Origin: a bacterium
GTDB taxonomy: Bacteria; UBA6262
Direction: 5' to 3'
DNA: 6,578 bases
NCBI GenBank assembly: GCA_028716025.1
Contig: JAQUQP010000107.1
Location: 1 to 6,578 of the forward strand
Positions 6,413 to 6,578 of the stretch are shown in pieces; positions within the stretch are counted from its first letter, which is position 1, and each line of letters opens with the position of its first letter. The position numbers were made by a program, and so were the translations under genes. Under the pieces are notes generated by a model that saw nothing but the letters and a program-made list of their open reading frames with translations, was not told where the DNA came from and ran no database searches.

Positions 6413-6578
6413 CTATCTTTTTATTAAAGTATGCCCGTAAGAATAATCCAGGTGCCGCTTTATGTTTGCCGCCAAACGGGCCAGGCACGGCACACAAGAG
6501 CCGACTGCCTCATTCACGCATCTTTTACCCGGATACAGTTCATAGTACCGCCGGTATGGTTGCGGTGTGAAGTTAGGC
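6413..6578 (-). CDS. hydE: [FeFe]-hydrogenase H-cluster maturase HydE, C-terminal fragment (5' end beyond window)
   Basis: This is the last 54 residues plus a TAG stop (6413-6415) of a gene entering from the right edge. The reading frame is open from 6577 and the start lies outside the window. The visible tail begins PNFTPQPYRRYYELYPGKR and continues with cysteines spaced C-x7-C-x2-C (visible residues 20, 28 and 31). From family knowledge, this is the spacing of the auxiliary iron-sulfur cluster ligands near the C-terminus of Thermotoga maritima HydE (Cys311, Cys319, Cys322), and about 23 residues follow the last cysteine here, close to the family. HydE is a cytoplasmic radical-SAM enzyme that acts with HydG and HydF in building the diiron subcluster of the H-cluster. 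The radical-SAM CxxxCxxC motif would lie upstream and cannot be seen. hydF two genes downstream supports the call. The 11-nt gap to the receiver gene implies cotranscription. Confidence 0.85.
   Translation of the reverse strand, partial: PNFTPQPYRRYYELYPGKRCVNEAVGSCVPCLARLAANIKRHLDYSYGHTLIKR

Noticed and set aside
6402..6497. N-terminal extension of the receiver protein by 32 residues
   Set aside because: This stretch overlaps the hydE coding end in another frame, and GGGAGGG 5 nt before the ATG at 6401 gives a standard receiver N-terminus.
5812..6570. Long plus-strand open frame of 252 codons across hydF, the receiver and hydE
   Set aside because: It spans three recognisable minus-strand genes and their gaps, and its translation is Ser/Pro-rich shadow sequence without motifs.
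1..6578. CRISPR array, tRNA or rRNA genes, insertion sequence ends
   Set aside because: No regularly spaced direct repeats, no cloverleaf-like or conserved rRNA segments and no transposase motif were seen; nearly all of the window is accounted for by coding sequence.

Overview
The window reads as a compact bacterial chromosome segment in which every supportable gene lies on the minus strand, so transcription runs from the right edge to the left. The likely source is an uncultured anaerobe that makes or consumes H2. The evidence is part of an [FeFe]-hydrogenase maturation operon (hydE end, hydF) together with an archaeal-type (ApgM) phosphoglycerate mutase of the variant seen in some bacteria, a lipoprotein signal peptide and a base composition in the mid-40s % GC by eye. 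Candidate Omnitrophota or related deep-branching anaerobes would fit, but this placement is a family-level impression, not a demonstration.

Right block (about 4758-6578), in transcription order: the 3' end of hydE, a radical-SAM H-cluster maturase recognised by its C-terminal C-x7-C-x2-C motif; a stand-alone receiver-domain protein of 127 residues; and hydF, the GTPase scaffold of H-cluster assembly, with an intact G domain and C-terminal CxH...HCxxC cluster ligands. Gaps are 11 and 12 nt, so this looks like one transcript. A phosphorylation-type signalling protein is thus set between two H-cluster assembly genes.

Middle (about 4051-4770): a small secreted lipoprotein of unknown function with its own plausible promoter and a strong ribosome binding site. 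It is followed by a small hairpin over its stop codon and then a good rho-independent terminator whose T-tract ends directly before the apgM ribosome binding site.

Left block (78-4032): apgM, a DJ-1/PfpI-family protein and a 734-residue integral membrane protein with a spermidine-synthase-like Rossmann domain. They are separated by 11 nt and by a 1-nt stop/start overlap, so they probably form a second operon. ApgM is a glycolytic or gluconeogenic enzyme. The DJ-1 protein keeps the Glu/Cys nucleophile pair. The membrane protein has lost the acidic catalytic residues of aminopropyltransferases and appears to be built from two related membrane modules flanking the soluble domain. At the extreme left, a ribosome binding site and ATG suggest that another minus-strand gene starts at position 20, preceded by a possible promoter and an inverted repeat.

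No rRNA, tRNA, CRISPR array, insertion sequence or origin was seen. No gene-free stretch exceeds 300 bases.
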